64,000 bases of DNA. Origin: Ichthyophis bannanicus. Its lineage: Eukaryota > Chordata > Amphibia > Gymnophiona > Ichthyophiidae. The DNA lies in contig CM066048.1 of NCBI GenBank assembly GCA_033557465.1, positions 16,468,305-16,532,304 on the forward strand, read 5' to 3'. Shown piece by piece: positions 63,986 to 64,000 of the stretch (position 1 is its first letter; every line of letters begins with the position of its first letter). Below the pieces are notes generated by a model, which saw only the letters and a program-made list of their open reading frames with translations, ran no database searches and had not been told where the DNA came from. Both the position numbers and the translations under genes were made by a program.

Positions 63986-64000
63986 CTGGCCCTTGAAGGC

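Overview
This is a repeat-dominated window from a large vertebrate genome. No complete host gene is recognisable. Nearly everything that can be assigned is transposon sequence, mainly tyrosine-recombinase (DIRS-order) retrotransposons and LINEs (CR1, L2, L1, RTE-BovB), with hAT-type MITEs, an unusual TIR DNA element, a solo LTR and a tRNA-derived SINE. The abundance of DIRS elements together with recently active CR1 suggests an amphibian, most likely a caecilian. That is inferred from repeat content only; a turtle or tuatara-like genome is less likely but not excluded.

Layout. 1-811: 3' end of a CR1-type LINE. 1233-8825: DIRS element a1 (plus), whose recombinase gene is split by a 2.2-kb CR1. 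9515-10645: broken L1 ORF1 (minus). 10805-30459: DIRS element b1 (minus), swollen to 19.7 kb by a 1.5-kb TIR element carrying a CpG-rich host-like exon (13770-15292) and by a full-length CR1 (15443-28012). That CR1 itself carries a nearly intact DIRS, a2 (15684-21677), and has about 4.5 tandem 479-bp monomers at its 5' end. 32736-34453: L1 ORF1 broken by a hAT MITE and a CR1 fragment. 34928-46370: DIRS b2 (plus), split by a CR1 (minus), which is split by an L2 LINE (plus), which is split by a 1.54-kb solo LTR containing a 264-codon ORF. 46380-50757: DIRS b3, also hit by a CR1. 50758-54640: Ngaro-like element. 55238-58496: RTE-BovB with an uninterrupted APE-RT ORF. 58497-64000: old LINE tails, a hAT MITE, a tRNA-SINE with a CORE-like segment, and a foldback element.

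How it works together. The three DIRS elements with visible ends (a1, a2, b1) all show the expected logic of the order. Each has inverted terminal repeats whose outer ends differ, and an internal complementary region near the 3' end that fuses the complements of the two outer ends and so records the circular intermediate. The ORF order is gag, then RT-RNase H-methyltransferase-like, then tyrosine recombinase, in overlapping frames. Nesting gives a relative chronology: b1 is older than its CR1, which is older than a2; b2 is older than its CR1, then L2, then the LTR.

The best candidates for something undescribed are the LTR-embedded ORF (40667-41458), the TIR element with a captured exon resembling the N-terminus of SHARPIN (14109-14240), and the CR1 with a monomeric, YY1- and E-box-containing 5' UTR (25862-28012).
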